From contig JADLDQ010000108.1 in NCBI GenBank assembly GCA_020846575.1, forward strand, positions 1 through 5,566: a stretch of 5,566 nucleotides of DNA, given 5' to 3'. Made by a program: the position numbers and the translations under genes. Below are positions 5,529 to 5,566 of this stretch, piece after piece. Numbering within the stretch: the stretch's first letter is position 1; every line of letters starts with the position of its first letter. This DNA is from Burkholderiales bacterium (GTDB lineage: Bacteria > Pseudomonadota > Gammaproteobacteria > Burkholderiales > SG8-39). A model generated the notes under the pieces. It saw only the letters and a list, made by a program, of their open reading frames with translations. It was not told the origin of the DNA and searched no databases.

Positions 5529-5566
5529 CCTGCGGCGCCGCGCCGCGGGCGCGTGAGCGCCGAGCG

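Noticed and set aside
1..5566. CRISPR array, defence system or intact transposon
   Set aside because: No regularly spaced repeats, cas-like proteins, transposase or terminal inverted repeats were seen; only the integrase remnant suggests mobility.

Overview
The window is GC-rich DNA, most probably from a betaproteobacterium of the Burkholderiales/Rhodocyclales kind. This is inferred from base composition, from frequent GTG starts, and from the pairing of a DUF815-type ATPase with a Nudix-ThiE/TenI fusion. No marker in the window fixes the genus.

Left edge (about 1-377): no intact gene. It holds a strong hairpin, three copies of GAGTAGC (two direct, one inverted), the first ~33 codons of a tyrosine integrase that has lost its start codon and the rest of its sequence, and directly after it the 3' half of a serine tRNA (UGA anticodon) ending in CCA. 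This looks like the scarred end of an integrated element that used tRNA-Ser as its attachment site. Ordinary chromosome seems to begin after about 336.

Housekeeping-type pair (446-2337, minus strand): a P-loop ATPase of the DUF815 family is followed by a Nudix hydrolase fused to a ThiE/TenI-like domain. The two overlap by GTGA, so they are probably one translationally coupled operon, ending at a good terminator (352-377). A candidate promoter lies in the 190-bp gap upstream.

Right half (2528-5457): two divergent genes share a 242-bp intergenic region. The minus-strand gene is a 573-residue protein of the L-asparaginase superfamily. It keeps the first threonine and the catalytic-type lysine, but its second active-site motif reads GSPS instead of GTDT, and it has a large insertion. 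The plus-strand gene is a 321-residue bicupin of the gentisate 1,2-dioxygenase family with an intact metal-binding first cupin and a degenerate second one. The shared region carries a clear TACAAT -10 box for the cupin gene and a cluster of palindromes that could bind a regulator. One possibility, inferred only from adjacency, is a small catabolic unit pairing amide hydrolysis with oxidative ring cleavage.

Right end (5458-5566): no gene; two strong tandem perfect hairpins follow the cupin gene.

The most interesting part is the divergent asparaginase-like/dioxygenase-like pair. The long open frames antisense to these genes are composition artefacts.
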